A DNA stretch of 64,000 nucleotides. Origin: a virus. The stretch is from the IMG/VR virus record IMGVR_UViG_3300027734_000044, positions 62,001 to 126,000 of that record; one strand, written 5' to 3'. Below are positions 36,401-46,502 of this stretch, piece after piece. The position numbers and the translations under genes were made by a program. Position 1 is the first letter of the stretch, and each line of letters opens with the position of its first letter. The notes below the pieces were generated by a model. That model was given only the letters and a program-made list of their open reading frames with translations, was not told the origin of the DNA and ran no database searches.

Positions 36401-39073
36401 AAATCCAGGGAAAGCATCTAGGTCAGGATAGAAAGCATTATCAAAATTAGAAACTGTTACTCCTGATGTGATATTACCTCTAGAATTCAGCGTAGGAAAA
36501 ACATTAGATTCAGCTCCAGTTGATGAAGTTATAAGTGTATATGAATCAGCACCAGCAACACCTTCAAAAAAAGTAGGTCCTGATATTGAGCTATAAATAT
36601 CATAGGATATTTCTGCACCAGAAGAAACAAAGTAAGATTTCCCTGGGATTATTTTAGTAACTCCCTCTGGCTGAATATCTAAATATTTATAATATTCTTG
36701 TGTTGGGGTATAACCATATTGGCTAGACCAGAAGTCCATATCAAGTTCTCTTAATCCATAGAAAGAGAAAATACCTAATTTAACATCAAATGTATTAAAG
36801 GCTGATATCTTACTTGAAGAGCCAAACGAAATACTTTCAGTAAAATTAGCAATTTCTAAAGTAGCATGGGTTTCAAAATCCTTAAGTCCTATAATTGTTC
36901 CATTCTCATCTTTTGCATACTGATCTATAAATCTATATTTTCCTACTACTACAGATGCTGACTTATTTGAATATTCTGGAAGTCCACTATAAGTATCTGT
37001 TGAAGTATTTCTTACAGTCTCAATAAAAGTTTTACCAACCTCTATTTTGTTTGCGTCTTCTATTTTTACTTTAACTCTTGTATTAGAATAATTAGATCCA
37101 CCTAAGAAAGATTGTCTTTTGTTTATATCACATACATCTTTTTCATTAATAAAAACTATTCCTCTCCTTGAGTTAGGCATTCTTTGAGAATTAGTAAAAT
37201 CTTGAAAAAAGTCAAAATAGTATTTAGTATTTTCTTGTGTTCCTGTCGCTCTTGTTCTTATTACTAGCTCATCACCGCTATTAAAAGCTTCAAACGAATT
37301 GTAGTTAAAACTATTAAATACACCTGCTAAAGATTTAGCTACATCCTCTGGTGTACCATCTGGATTATAATAATAAGCTCCGTCCTGAGAATAATAGCTG
37401 CCAGGTACCCATTCATCTACAACAGAAGATAAATCGGATGCCTTTATTAAGTCATATTTACCGCCAGGATTACCATAAAATCCTAATGGATTATAGAAAA
37501 CAAAACAATCTTCGTAACTCGAAACTAAGCTTTTTCCTATTCTTATTACTGAATATCCTCTACCTTTATCTCCAGTAGTTGCCCCTATGTATTGTTTCTT
37601 TGTGTCGTCGTCTTTCCCGGTAAGAAGAGAAATGTCTATAGCAGTATCCTGTATAACTATTTCATTTTCAGTGCCATTTAATCCGTAATCTGCTCCATTA
37701 GATTGAGGGGATACAGAATAGCTATCAGATCTTTTTAAAGAATGGAAGTCTCCATTTTTATCCTTTATCCAAAATAATTTAGTTGATTCTAAAACATTTA
37801 CATCATAAGAGCTAGGTAAAACACCTGAGATATAGTTAGGATCCGTGTAAAGTCTAACACCGTTATCGTTGTATTGGTAGTATTTAGTATCTTGATAAAA
37901 ATATCCCTTATCATTTCTTTGAGGTACTGGTGTATTACCAGAATTCCCTGAGCTTTTATATAGAGCATCTCCATCAAGTTTAAAGCTAGCCATTTCAGCA
38001 GCATTGACATAAAGACCAAAGTATCTATTGATTGTATAATCTTTAGCCTCTACGTCACTAAATAGAAATTCGAGATTTAGTAATTTACAGCTTATTATAC
38101 CATTAGATCTAAATCCATTAGTTATAAAATCTTCAAAAGCTATCTGTGTTTCTGGATTTTGATAATAGTCTAAAAGGTAATCCCCTTTTTTATCAAAAAC
38201 CCCATATTGATAATTTACCCCATTAAATGTTGTAAGCTGTCCCTCCTCAAATCTAACATCGATTAAGCTTTCACTAAATCCTGAGGCATTTTTTATTTTT
38301 CTTAAATACTTACCTATATTAGAATTTTCTGTTAAATCGAAAGTTGCAACTGCTGTTGATTTTGGTAATATTTTATCGTAGAAATGATCAGAAGAATTCT
38401 CTACGTTTGATAAATTATATAAAGGATCAAGCAATATAACTGATCCTTGACCTTGTAAAATATTAAACGTCGTTACTGTAGCGGTAAAAACTTGTCCGTC
38501 TGTATAAGTAGAAGATCCACTAGACACTTGATAGGGAGTATATCCTACAGAATTAACATTAACTGCTGGATCCTGTAGTACTTTATAATTTTTACCAACT
38601 TCCAATATTGTTACTGGCACCTGGTACGAGTAATCTATAGGATCATTAACTTTGAATATTACAAAATAATCAGGAAGATCGTTACCTAGCCACAGTGGTG
38701 AAAGGTAGGAAAAATCCTCAGGATAACTATCAGATATTAAAGGACTAACTCCAGAGCTATAAGTAAAATTATAAACTGACGAAAGATCGTTTAACTGATT
38801 CTGTACAGGGGAATCTTCTCCGACTAGCCCAAAAACAAATTGAGGAGGTGTTTTACCTTTATTAAAGAAATTATATAAATCTTTATCAAAAGTTGATTCG
38901 GTTGTAATTCTAAATGCCTTATAGGCACGATTTGACATTTCCGGATTAGAATCTATGGAATTTAACCATATATCGCTATTAGAATCTACTGTAATTTTTA
39001 CATTCCCAGATATTCTTGGGTTTGCTCTCAGGACTCCAAAAGAAGCTGTTTGTTTTATTATCTTCCTTGCCAA
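33464..39073 (-). CDS. Very large virion protein (1869 aa)
   Basis: Starts MARKIIKQTASFGVLRANPR. It is rich in Tyr, Asn, Ser, Asp and Gly, with many short strands and few helices; typical of large tail or baseplate-associated fibres. I find no enzymatic motif, membrane segment or recognised domain. It follows the 1171-residue gene by 9 bases and is followed by the fibre at 30566. Position among baseplate and fibre genes suggests a baseplate-distal or fibre role. Confidence 0.6.
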   Translation of the reverse strand: MARKIIKQTASFGVLRANPRISGNVKITVDSNSDIWLNSIDSNPEMSNRAYKAFRITTESTFDKDLYNFFNKGKTPPQFVFGLVGEDSPVQNQLNDLSSVYNFTYSSGVSPLISDSYPEDFSYLSPLWLGNDLPDYFVIFKVNDPIDYSYQVPVTILEVGKNYKVLQDPAVNVNSVGYTPYQVSSGSSTYTDGQVFTATVTTFNILQGQGSVILLDPLYNLSNVENSSDHFYDKILPKSTAVATFDLTENSNIGKYLRKIKNASGFSESLIDVRFEEGQLTTFNGVNYQYGVFDKKGDYLLDYYQNPETQIAFEDFITNGFRSNGIISCKLLNLEFLFSDVEAKDYTINRYFGLYVNAAEMASFKLDGDALYKSSGNSGNTPVPQRNDKGYFYQDTKYYQYNDNGVRLYTDPNYISGVLPSSYDVNVLESTKLFWIKDKNGDFHSLKRSDSYSVSPQSNGADYGLNGTENEIVIQDTAIDISLLTGKDDDTKKQYIGATTGDKGRGYSVIRIGKSLVSSYEDCFVFYNPLGFYGNPGGKYDLIKASDLSSVVDEWVPGSYYSQDGAYYYNPDGTPEDVAKSLAGVFNSFNYNSFEAFNSGDELVIRTRATGTQENTKYYFDFFQDFTNSQRMPNSRRGIVFINEKDVCDINKRQSFLGGSNYSNTRVKVKIEDANKIEVGKTFIETVRNTSTDTYSGLPEYSNKSASVVVGKYRFIDQYAKDENGTIIGLKDFETHATLEIANFTESISFGSSSKISAFNTFDVKLGIFSFYGLRELDMDFWSSQYGYTPTQEYYKYLDIQPEGVTKIIPGKSYFVSSGAEISYDIYSSISGPTFFEGVAGADSYTLITSSTGAESNVFPTLNSRGNITSGVTVSNFDNAFYPDLDAFPGFYGIQALKFINNQIGIDTKYQQLNFGKLDSEYDYTQDNYNPDYAINSRVSPYITKWVYRGGTDIRGNGYRLNSNVAFSPLNFSPSFFRRTQDPQYFTHEWYQLQKPPYSLPEENLHKDKSYLAGEINLNNIYDGNPSLKDYFLDYFSIEGEDFVNYYTGSTTIENIDLTERYTVFNFNSGNGFSETIFRGAKARIKRTFTDYAQGESIKYVNDDRFYENYKFSCVIIPVENIKNEIQAPIKIEIVENRTFKNITFVVKVLIDDMRALNFEEISPDKQYLDLDYFLLYSLKDKLDKQLSPIASSPSWLPSSFIELPKVGDIKLSSALNVTSVPNQQGLFSAVNNSTAGQQGIIYSINNAEYESDLRDEINFTYLPSAVPTSGSSIGPGSFYGLVGVTGTTGGYTLPFPTGVGQNFINFTNTDTFYFFNFNDIGLPGPLNVPTLANYNTVSNVPVYQREGGKGYWSKILEKISFANLSYWVNTGYPYIEYKSYVWNETTKTTDLLNDQFVIEFLQPSAFEQNTILVTDEVKNKPQEFSGSNVGYSVSEVAGQTELYRYSGEYVPSFREILKFENVKYDGPLWTVPDYYTFVVKVVDKQVSSINYDLGSTHCYEINGVIQNKITLVKGITYYFNLSDSSNLGNQIYFSESNIGDNLSNDGITQGYTLFGTPGTPGSYVQFDVPYDLPSTVYYVSNGDKYMGNAIKSIDPIEYSYCSFGPYRDGFGKVKNVNYYKYSNQWIYGIGKNSPYNPIYNLINETPVDKRDLSLFESSWDPGFYRQYTSPSAYTSLPGTRSMKEEKSFFGSKVMQTPDTINSQKQIVYPNSLKDVLDLNYNNYPNYEILWENTPTEIKGVLLMDRMITRYFLENGGKQTFDEFIIPEFGFGSLTDVNDDFTEYMRLNVIPIFQSKNNGSYLKKVPVANPASLTPIEGNLQDYQKLINGYYPSQDIRYTKVNELRYEFRIPKDPSFNYSLAFSIQIGKI

Positions 39074-39082
39074 TTTTCAATT

Positions 39083-42000
39083 TTACTTGTTAGTTATTAC
39101 AGTCTGCGAATAAGCAGGAGAAACTAAAGATGTTTTAGTATAACTTCCTGATACAAGGACATCAAATGAAAATAGATCTTCATTCTTAACCTGTATATCT
39201 ATTCCCACTTTTTTACTGTAAGTAATATTCTTAAGATTACCTGCTGATCTCCATCCCCCAATGTAGCCAAGTTTATCTTGAGCTCTCATTTGGAAAATCA
39301 AAGGAACAGTAATCGCATTTTCTTGTCCGAAATTCAAAGTCTTTTTAGCAAGCTGTGTTGAACCTTCTATTTGTATAGCAGAATGGTCTGTAGGCGATAC
39401 GAAAAGATAAGATCCACATGAATATTTACCGCATAAATACTCATCAGAATCTATAAATCCTAATTTATTAGGATAGGCATTATCATCAACACCAAAAGAA
39501 CTAGTAGAGCTTGGTGCATAATATTTCAGCTGCTGAGTGGAAAGAGTCTGTCCACTAGTGTTAACAGAAGATGTTATAGATGAATCAACTTCAAATCCTA
39601 AAGCATGTCTAAATGAAGGATAGTCCATAGGACCCCCTGAAGTAACACTCGGTCTTTCTAATGTAGTAAATGTATTACCAAGAGCGTCATTTATATCCGG
39701 ATGTGAAATGTGTATACAGAATTCGTTAAGATTACCATTACCATCCGGAGTAAATGTTGTATAAGTTCCTGCCCATATGTTAGTATTAGGTCCTGCTCCC
39801 GTAACAGTAGTTGTTGCGGGGTTAAAAGGCATAATAATACCATCTTCATTTATAGGATAATTAGTACCACTTACAGCAGATCCGTCAGAAATATTCCATC
39901 CAGTACCACTTGTTAAAGGATTAAAATATAAATCCTCGTCAAGTCCTACACTTTTGTATCTTGGATAAATAAATTGTGAATATGCGTTTGCACTTTGATA
40001 TCCTGATGCTTGTATAAAAGACCCAGGGGTAGCAGGTGTTCCGACAGGGACTGCAGCATTAGTTATACCAGATAACTGTATTGGAGTATCTCCATATTTT
40101 CTGTTATTGTTGTAATCTGCTAATCCCGAAATTGTAGTAGGTGCTTTAACTGCCTGTCCCCCAGCTATCAAAGATGAAAGCTCTAAAGGAGTTGCTGCTT
40201 CGTTTCTTAGTTCTAAGTAATAAATAACAGTAGCAATCTTACCTTGGTTACTAGGATTTGATAAATCTATAAGCTGATCGTAATATCCTCCAAAAAGATT
40301 TACTGTACTTCCTGGATTTATCTTGTTTGTTGTGCTTCCGCTTCTGATATAAACTCCTAAAGTTCCTTTTGCTTTTGCAATTAATGCTCTTAATGATTGT
40401 AATTCATTATCAATCTGAGTTAATTTCTGGAAAAGATCTATAGCAGTCCCAGTAGCATCAAAAAATCCGGATGCTATAACAGAAGTATTGTGAGCATAGT
40501 ATTTGTCTCCTGAAGTAAATGAGGTAGATAAATGCTGATCTAATCCTTTCGCTTGTAGATCCGTCTGAATTTGAACTAAAGCTTTATCTGATTCGTTTTG
40601 ACTAATATAAGCGGTGTTATCAATTTGTACACTTAAATCAGAAGGGAATTCTACAACTGCAGAGGTTGACCATGCAGATGTTAGAGGATTAGTTGGCCAT
40701 CCAGCTTCAGAAATAGATTGAACCTGAATCTCTACTTTTTCTCCTTTTGTAATCGGTATATCTAATTGGTTAATATTAACCGTATTGGCATCACTAACAT
40801 CCTCCACTTTCCAAATGTAAGTACCTGTATTAGGATCATACACTTTTTTTCTTAAATCCGATACAAATTGAGTCCAGTTTGTAAATTGACCAGTTTTTTG
40901 AACACCGTCATTGTCGATATAATCTATTTGAGTTGTTCCGTTAGAATTACCAGTTAATGAAAGATATCTATATCTAACATTAAATTGTACAATATTTTGT
41001 TCTCCTGTTTTAGCATCAACAATTGGTTCAGGTATAGGCCAAAATCCTCTAACTCTATAAACAGGAGCTCTCGTTAATTCAGGAGTTGTTACAGTAAGAT
41101 TATTGATATCAGTGATCGTAGTAGACAAAAGATCAGTCCTATTCGATTTATCTTTTGTCAGTGATACTAACTTATCATTTAGTTTTTTAAACTCGGCAGT
41201 GGGAGTTTTAGCAGTAGATTTAGTAGTTAATTCGTTAAGCTGTTTTCTAGTTTGATCGATGGCTTTATCGATTGATCCTATCTCATTTTTAAGCGATGTC
41301 TTAACTTGTATCTTGTTCTTAAATTCTACGTTTTCTTTAGAATCTGTAATTTGAGAATTAATCTTAATTACTTTAAAGTTTGTTGCAGAAACAGAAGGAG
41401 CACTTGGTGTTTGTCCGTAAACTGCTGGTATTACATTTTCTTTTGCAGAAGCTATAAATATTTTACCAAAATCAGAAACCTGAGATTTATAAAAAGAATC
41501 TAGATTTTTAACACCATCTGATGTGTTTATCTGTAATTCGTTAGACCAGAAGCAAACTCCCGGACTATAGCTACTAGAAGCTACATTAAAATTAGCATCA
41601 ATAGATTTAATAAAAATAGCTTCCCTTTCGTCATACCCAACATTAACATCAACAGCTCTATCAGATAATACGTTAGAATAAATTGTTAACGAGTTGTTCC
41701 CTATTTGTATAGCATCAAACCCAAATAATCTTTTTAATACCACGGTTTGAGAAGTAGTATCAATTGAACTAATCTCATACTTAGTACCCCCAGGAGTAAT
41801 TAAAGTATCACCTTTCGTAAGAGTTCTTGAATTGGTTGTATTAGATAGCGTGTCTGTATATCTTAAACCATTTAATTTATACTTTCTTACAGTATTTGTT
41901 GAGGTAATACCATTTTGAGTAGTTTGTGTTTCCTCGTCAAATATTCTTATAACCCCGAATGATCCAGTATAACGTATTGTTCTTAGCTCTAAATCATTTA

Positions 42001-42598
42001 TTTGCTCATCAGTAAAGTATTGTATGCCTTGGCTTTGTAAAGCTGATATAAAGTCAGTATCTGTTAAATCGTTTCTTCCTTTTAAATTATTATCAAAATA
42101 CTGTTTTTGTACGGTGGATTGTGTATTTGCAATTATTCTTTTAACGAAAACTTTCTCCGAATTAACAGGTATTTGATTTTCAACATCAATAGAGATATAA
42201 AGTAAAGGATTTAAAAAAGATTCGAAAAACCAGTTATTTCTAGCTTGGAAAGTTGCTGGAACTTGTAAGCTTGTAGGGGAGGTAGGGTCTTTTAGGACTG
42301 TTGCTTGATAAATCTTAGCAACTGTACCGTCCGGCTTTCTAATATTTGCTGTGTTGTTCTCTAGACCAGATAATGCCTGAACATTTTGATCTAAGCGATT
42401 TATCTCAGATTTTAAAAATCCGTAAGAAGGAACCTGAATGTTTTGTGACGTGTTATCGTCCATTAAGAATTCTATCTCTACCGAATCTTTAGAAGATGTC
42501 GTTACCTCATTTAGCTTATTAACTATCTCCATAGAATTCTTTTGAATTCTTAGAAATTGAGCTATTAATGATGAGAATGAATTTTTTGTACCTGACAT
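39083..42598 (-). CDS. Large virion protein with coiled coil and Fn3-like segment (1171 aa)
   Basis: The N-terminus, MSGTKNSFSSLIAQFLRIQK, is helical. A coiled coil is predicted near residues 430-500 (EIGSIDKAIDQTRKQLNEL). VEIQVQSISEAGWPTNPLTS (~630-660) resembles the end of a fibronectin-type domain. The C-terminal half is beta-rich. Likely a baseplate or fibre component. It lies 6 bases from the 727-residue gene, with which it probably forms one operon. Confidence 0.6.
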   Translation of the reverse strand: MSGTKNSFSSLIAQFLRIQKNSMEIVNKLNEVTTSSKDSVEIEFLMDDNTSQNIQVPSYGFLKSEINRLDQNVQALSGLENNTANIRKPDGTVAKIYQATVLKDPTSPTSLQVPATFQARNNWFFESFLNPLLYISIDVENQIPVNSEKVFVKRIIANTQSTVQKQYFDNNLKGRNDLTDTDFISALQSQGIQYFTDEQINDLELRTIRYTGSFGVIRIFDEETQTTQNGITSTNTVRKYKLNGLRYTDTLSNTTNSRTLTKGDTLITPGGTKYEISSIDTTSQTVVLKRLFGFDAIQIGNNSLTIYSNVLSDRAVDVNVGYDEREAIFIKSIDANFNVASSSYSPGVCFWSNELQINTSDGVKNLDSFYKSQVSDFGKIFIASAKENVIPAVYGQTPSAPSVSATNFKVIKINSQITDSKENVEFKNKIQVKTSLKNEIGSIDKAIDQTRKQLNELTTKSTAKTPTAEFKKLNDKLVSLTKDKSNRTDLLSTTITDINNLTVTTPELTRAPVYRVRGFWPIPEPIVDAKTGEQNIVQFNVRYRYLSLTGNSNGTTQIDYIDNDGVQKTGQFTNWTQFVSDLRKKVYDPNTGTYIWKVEDVSDANTVNINQLDIPITKGEKVEIQVQSISEAGWPTNPLTSAWSTSAVVEFPSDLSVQIDNTAYISQNESDKALVQIQTDLQAKGLDQHLSTSFTSGDKYYAHNTSVIASGFFDATGTAIDLFQKLTQIDNELQSLRALIAKAKGTLGVYIRSGSTTNKINPGSTVNLFGGYYDQLIDLSNPSNQGKIATVIYYLELRNEAATPLELSSLIAGGQAVKAPTTISGLADYNNNRKYGDTPIQLSGITNAAVPVGTPATPGSFIQASGYQSANAYSQFIYPRYKSVGLDEDLYFNPLTSGTGWNISDGSAVSGTNYPINEDGIIMPFNPATTTVTGAGPNTNIWAGTYTTFTPDGNGNLNEFCIHISHPDINDALGNTFTTLERPSVTSGGPMDYPSFRHALGFEVDSSITSSVNTSGQTLSTQQLKYYAPSSTSSFGVDDNAYPNKLGFIDSDEYLCGKYSCGSYLFVSPTDHSAIQIEGSTQLAKKTLNFGQENAITVPLIFQMRAQDKLGYIGGWRSAGNLKNITYSKKVGIDIQVKNEDLFSFDVLVSGSYTKTSLVSPAYSQTVITNK

Positions 42599-42604
42599 TT
42601 TATC

Positions 42605-44788
42605 TTATTTTATTTGGTCTACCTCGAAAGTTAAATTGACATCATCGATACAAACTATATCAAAGATAGGTTTATACGAAGAACTAGAGAATTGAGAATT
42701 AACAAACCCAGCAACTACAGTTGAATATGGTACGCCTGAAGGAGTTCCCTTAGGATATACACCAAGAGCATCAGTTAATACTACGAGTGAATAATTTCCT
42801 AGATCTATATCATCACCTATAACTAATCTTAGAACCTGTCCTTTTTTCCATTTATTTAAGCTGTCATCGATTTTAATAACTATATCATTATTAGCAGTAA
42901 TAGAAATACCGTTGTTCTTGTGCTTTAAGTAATTAGTATAAAGTACAAGAGATATAGTATTTCCAGCAACTGGATTTATAGTAAATACCGAATTTTGAGC
43001 TATATTATAATCTTGTTGAGTTACGTCTACTCTTAAAATATTAGGAGTATTTCTATCAACAGCTGTACCGTCCCCGTCTTTTAAAAGATCAAGGTTGTAA
43101 GACATTTGAACTGATGTTTGATTCTGTAAGATATCGCTGATGTCGTCACTATTTTTTTCGATTAGACTTAGAATATCTTGTGTGTTATCAAATAAAGCCT
43201 GGTTAGCTTGTAAAGAATCTTCAACCACTGTTAATCTTGCTTTTATTTCTGAGCTATCTTCAGTATTAATAACAAGATCGGTTAAGGCATTTATCTGATT
43301 TTGAAGATTTATAATCTCCAAAGTTCTATCGTTTAAGTTTTTAGCAGCATCTTGTAAAACTGTTGCCGCATCCATGAATATAGAAAGAGAGAAAGATGAA
43401 TAGTCGTTAATAGCCTGTTCTACTCCTGTGCTTTCTACGTCAGTGTCAAACTTTAGATTTATTTTAAAACCATACGAATTACCATTTAGTTTAGTAATAG
43501 GATCAGGTTTAAATTTCTTAAATGAAGGTAATTTAGCAGCATTTGTAGATACCGGTTCAGGATCATTTAAGAATAAAATACCATATAGATTAGTTTCATA
43601 ATCTGTAGGGTTATTAGGATCGTAAACATTGTAATAAACAAGTACTGCATTAAAATCAAATGAAGTAGTGGTAGGTGTACCGTTCCACTCTTCTATAGTT
43701 GATATACCAACATAATTTTGGATAGCCTTATATGATCCTGGCTCAAAATCTATTTGAATACCGTCTAGGTTACTTCTTTTATAAGTTACCGAATATCCAG
43801 AAGGACCTGAAGCAGCGATATATTTTTCTAATTCATAATTAGTTGAATCAAAGAAAGAAGGATCACTAAAGTAAGAATTAGCTTCGTCTCTTGGTGAATA
43901 CCAGTTATTACTAAAAGAACCTGTAGCAGAAGTTCCGCTAACCCCAGGTTCTCCTAAAACGTCCTGATCAAAAATAGCAAGTTTAGGAAGACCGTTAGGT
44001 CCATATAAACCGCTTGCTGAGTCTCTTCCTTGAATATATTCAGTATCTGTAGGATCAGGAGGATTGTGTGTCCAAGTTCTGTCTGGGTAATAATTCTCGT
44101 CAGCAATAGTTTTAAATAAAACATAAGGTGTTGCTCCGTCAGAAGTTGGTACGTGTATATAAACTTCAGAATAAGCATTAGCTTGATTCTGTACAGAGTT
44201 AACAACGTCTATGTCACCTACATATTGTACTATTCTTTCATATCTTGGCGTAGGTGTTCCGTTACCTGATAATAATGTATCTTCCTCTACCCATCTTTTG
44301 TTAGAAAAAGGATATCCATCAACTGTTGTTGTGTTAGTTTGATTTAAAGATGCAACAACTTCATTTGTATTTGCTGATCTATAACGAACCCCTCCTAATT
44401 CTTTTACCCATTTCCAAAATACCCTTTCGGATACATTTCTTTTTAACTCCGGATTATAATTAGGATCGGAGATTATCGTAGATTCTAAGTTTAAACAATA
44501 GTTCTGAAATGATATTTCAGGAGAAGGACTTAAATTATTAGGATTAGATAGAACAAAGTTACCATCTGCAGCATCAATAAAAGTTGTATCTATGGCATTA
44601 AATTGTAAAGTATTCTCCCCATAAGTTGGACTACCAAACTCTGGTAACTTTAAAAGAGCATACTTAGAGAAAGTAAACTTCTTTAATGAATTATTAAAAG
44701 TTAAAGTTAGATCCTCTGCAGCAGAGGAGAAGGTATAAAATGTACCCCCTTGTACTGCTATAGGTCTTATGAAAGGTGTTTTTGCCAT
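42605..44788 (-). CDS. Virion protein (727 aa)
   Basis: Starts MAKTPFIRPIAVQGGTFYTF. Beta-rich first two thirds, a coiled coil around residues 475-560 (LNDRTLEIINLQNQINALTD) and a beta C-terminus. The order of domains suits an intertwined trimer in the tail fibre or baseplate. No specific family recognised. The next gene upstream, 16 bases away, is the 305-residue fibre-like protein. Confidence 0.6.
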   Translation of the reverse strand: MAKTPFIRPIAVQGGTFYTFSSAAEDLTLTFNNSLKKFTFSKYALLKLPEFGSPTYGENTLQFNAIDTTFIDAADGNFVLSNPNNLSPSPEISFQNYCLNLESTIISDPNYNPELKRNVSERVFWKWVKELGGVRYRSANTNEVVASLNQTNTTTVDGYPFSNKRWVEEDTLLSGNGTPTPRYERIVQYVGDIDVVNSVQNQANAYSEVYIHVPTSDGATPYVLFKTIADENYYPDRTWTHNPPDPTDTEYIQGRDSASGLYGPNGLPKLAIFDQDVLGEPGVSGTSATGSFSNNWYSPRDEANSYFSDPSFFDSTNYELEKYIAASGPSGYSVTYKRSNLDGIQIDFEPGSYKAIQNYVGISTIEEWNGTPTTTSFDFNAVLVYYNVYDPNNPTDYETNLYGILFLNDPEPVSTNAAKLPSFKKFKPDPITKLNGNSYGFKINLKFDTDVESTGVEQAINDYSSFSLSIFMDAATVLQDAAKNLNDRTLEIINLQNQINALTDLVINTEDSSEIKARLTVVEDSLQANQALFDNTQDILSLIEKNSDDISDILQNQTSVQMSYNLDLLKDGDGTAVDRNTPNILRVDVTQQDYNIAQNSVFTINPVAGNTISLVLYTNYLKHKNNGISITANNDIVIKIDDSLNKWKKGQVLRLVIGDDIDLGNYSLVVLTDALGVYPKGTPSGVPYSTVVAGFVNSQFSSSSYKPIFDIVCIDDVNLTFEVDQIK

Positions 44789-44804
44789 TGTTTAATTTTC
44801 TTTA

Positions 44805-45722
44805 TTAGAATGTAAAGCCTGGTGTAGAGTTAACAACCACCCAAGATCCTTTTTGTATAGCTCCTGATTGATCTATTCTTGGCTCCCACATAAGAGTTAT
44901 AGAAGATTTGTATTGATCTCCAGGAGTTTGTATAGAAGGCGAAGAATAAGATGCGTCACCTGTTGAAAATCCTGTATAATAATAAGGAGCAGGTCCAGTA
45001 ACTCCTGTAACAATAGATCCTGCACTAGTAGCAGTATCAATTAAAGTTACTGTATAACCTGAAGGAATAGCAGAAGCAGTTGCTCCAGTGCCTGTTGTAG
45101 CGTAAAAGAAAAATCCTGTAGTAAATCCAGCATCAGCTGGCGCACCCGAAACATAATTTGATCGTATATAAATAACATTCTCCGTTAAATTTAATTGGTA
45201 AGGTGAAGAGTAAGTCCCAGTTACTCCTGCTCCTGGAGCAGAAGGGAAAGCTGTTGTGGATCCTACTGTTGCTTTTCTATTGGTATTAACAAAATTACCG
45301 GAAGCTCCCATTGACATTCTTCCTTCTACGTTTAACTGGCTAGAGAAAGTAGCAGTAGCACCAAAAGTTGCTGCCCCTGAAGCTGACATTGAGTTAACCT
45401 GTAAAGTATTAGAGAAGATACCAGTAGCTGCGGCTACGGTGCTAGAAGCTACCATAAAACCAGCACTAGCTCCAGTTCCGTAAACTTGTATAGTTGGTGC
45501 ACCTGAAGAAGGCATGACCAAACTGTTAGCAAGTAACGATTTAGCTTTGATTTGTCCACTAGATGCACTAGATACGTCCATCGATCCGGTTAGAACGTTA
45601 ATATTAAACGTGTCCTCTAAATCATTATAAGCGTTCTCTAGAAGTAAAAAGTTAGCATTAATAGTTAGTCTTGATCCTGATATAGAATCTGTTCCAAGAA
45701 TTTCTGTAATTGTGATTGCCAT
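44805..45722 (-). CDS. Fibre-like virion protein (305 aa)
   Basis: The N-terminus, MAITITEILGTDSISGSRLTI, with NANFLLLENAYNDLEDTF, resembles the phage-fibre attachment helix seen in the 951-residue protein. Residues 50-140 are Ala/Ser/Gly-rich beta-helix-like repeats (ATGIFSNTLQVNSMSASGAA), followed by a compact C-terminal beta domain. It is first gene of the leftward structural operon, facing phoH across a shared promoter region. Confidence 0.6.
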   Translation of the reverse strand: MAITITEILGTDSISGSRLTINANFLLLENAYNDLEDTFNINVLTGSMDVSSASSGQIKAKSLLANSLVMPSSGAPTIQVYGTGASAGFMVASSTVAAATGIFSNTLQVNSMSASGAATFGATATFSSQLNVEGRMSMGASGNFVNTNRKATVGSTTAFPSAPGAGVTGTYSSPYQLNLTENVIYIRSNYVSGAPADAGFTTGFFFYATTGTGATASAIPSGYTVTLIDTATSAGSIVTGVTGPAPYYYTGFSTGDASYSSPSIQTPGDQYKSSITLMWEPRIDQSGAIQKGSWVVVNSTPGFTF

Positions 45723-45806
45723 TTGAATTTTCTTTTTTTGATATATATCCTGTATTTATTACAATAGGAAAAGACAGGATATTTATTAAACTGGGAAACA
45801 TGGAAT
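45723..45806. promoter_or_regulatory. Divergent promoter region with 9-bp dyad
   Basis: The 9-mer ATATCCTGT (45745-45753) and its complement ACAGGATAT (45774-45782) face apart, 20 bases between. Leftward it reads ACAGGATATATAT, 18 bases before the 305-residue gene; rightward ACAGGATATTTATT, before phoH. Both resemble the GGATATATAA element, so this looks like a pair of divergent promoters or an operator over both. Confidence 0.55.
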
Positions 45807-46502
45807 ATGTTTCCGAAAAAAAAGAATCTTATGACCGAAAACAACTGGACACAAAAAAGAAAACCAAAAAATCCTATCAAATTCAAAATCAATCTGAACG
45901 AAGAACAAAAAGAAGCTAAAGCTATTATTCTGGAAAATCCAGTTAATGTGCTTAAAGGAGCTGCTGGATCCGGTAAAACGTTATTAGCAGTACAAATAGC
46001 TTTAGACATGTTATTTAACAGGGAAATTGAGAAATTGGTAATCACAAGACCCACAGTGGCAAAAGAGGATATTGGGTTTCTACCTGGGGATTTAAAAGAG
46101 AAAATGGATCCGTGGTTAGCACCGATCTATTCAAATCTTGAAATGATCTACGATAAAACTAAGATTGAAAAATTACTATCCGAAGATATTATAGAAATAT
46201 TACCTTTTCCTTTCATGAGAGGAAGAACTTTAGTTAATGCTTGTGTTATTGTCGACGAGGCACAGAACGTAACTATGAGTCAAATGGAGATGGTTCTAGG
46301 AAGACTTGGTATTGGTTCTAAAATTATTATCTGTGGAGATACCTCTCAGATAGATTTAAAAAACAAAAAAGAATCCGGACTAGATTTCATGAATACTATT
46401 GCTGCTAGAATACCAGGAGTTAAAGTTATTTCATTAAAGAAAAATCACAGACATCCTATTGTTCCTGAGATCTTAGATGTTTATAAGGAATACACCACTT
46501 AA
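45807..46502 (+). CDS. phoH: PhoH-like ATPase
   Basis: P-loop ATPase of the PhoH family, common in large T4-like and marine phages; its phage role is unsettled (RNA metabolism or stress). Walker A is GAAGSGKT (51-58), Walker B VIVDEAQN (~147-154), with NPVNVLKGAAG and KLVITRPTVAKEDIGFLPGDL family signatures. It is a single-domain, 231-residue form. The start is uncertain: ATG at 45807 or 45831. Its stop overlaps the convergent 2260-residue gene's stop by 4 bases. Confidence 0.9.
   Translation: MFPKKKNLMTENNWTQKRKPKNPIKFKINLNEEQKEAKAIILENPVNVLKGAAGSGKTLLAVQIALDMLFNREIEKLVITRPTVAKEDIGFLPGDLKEKMDPWLAPIYSNLEMIYDKTKIEKLLSEDIIEILPFPFMRGRTLVNACVIVDEAQNVTMSQMEMVLGRLGIGSKIIICGDTSQIDLKNKKESGLDFMNTIAARIPGVKVISLKKNHRHPIVPEILDVYKEYTT

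Noticed and set aside
45716-45919. 67-residue plus-strand ORF before phoH
   Set aside because: It overlaps the divergent promoter region and the phoH start in another frame, with no family or coupling evidence.
45665-46054. 129-residue minus-strand ORF opposite the phoH start
   Set aside because: It overlaps both phoH and the 305-residue gene, has skewed Phe/Leu/Ser composition and no start context; it is an antisense shadow.
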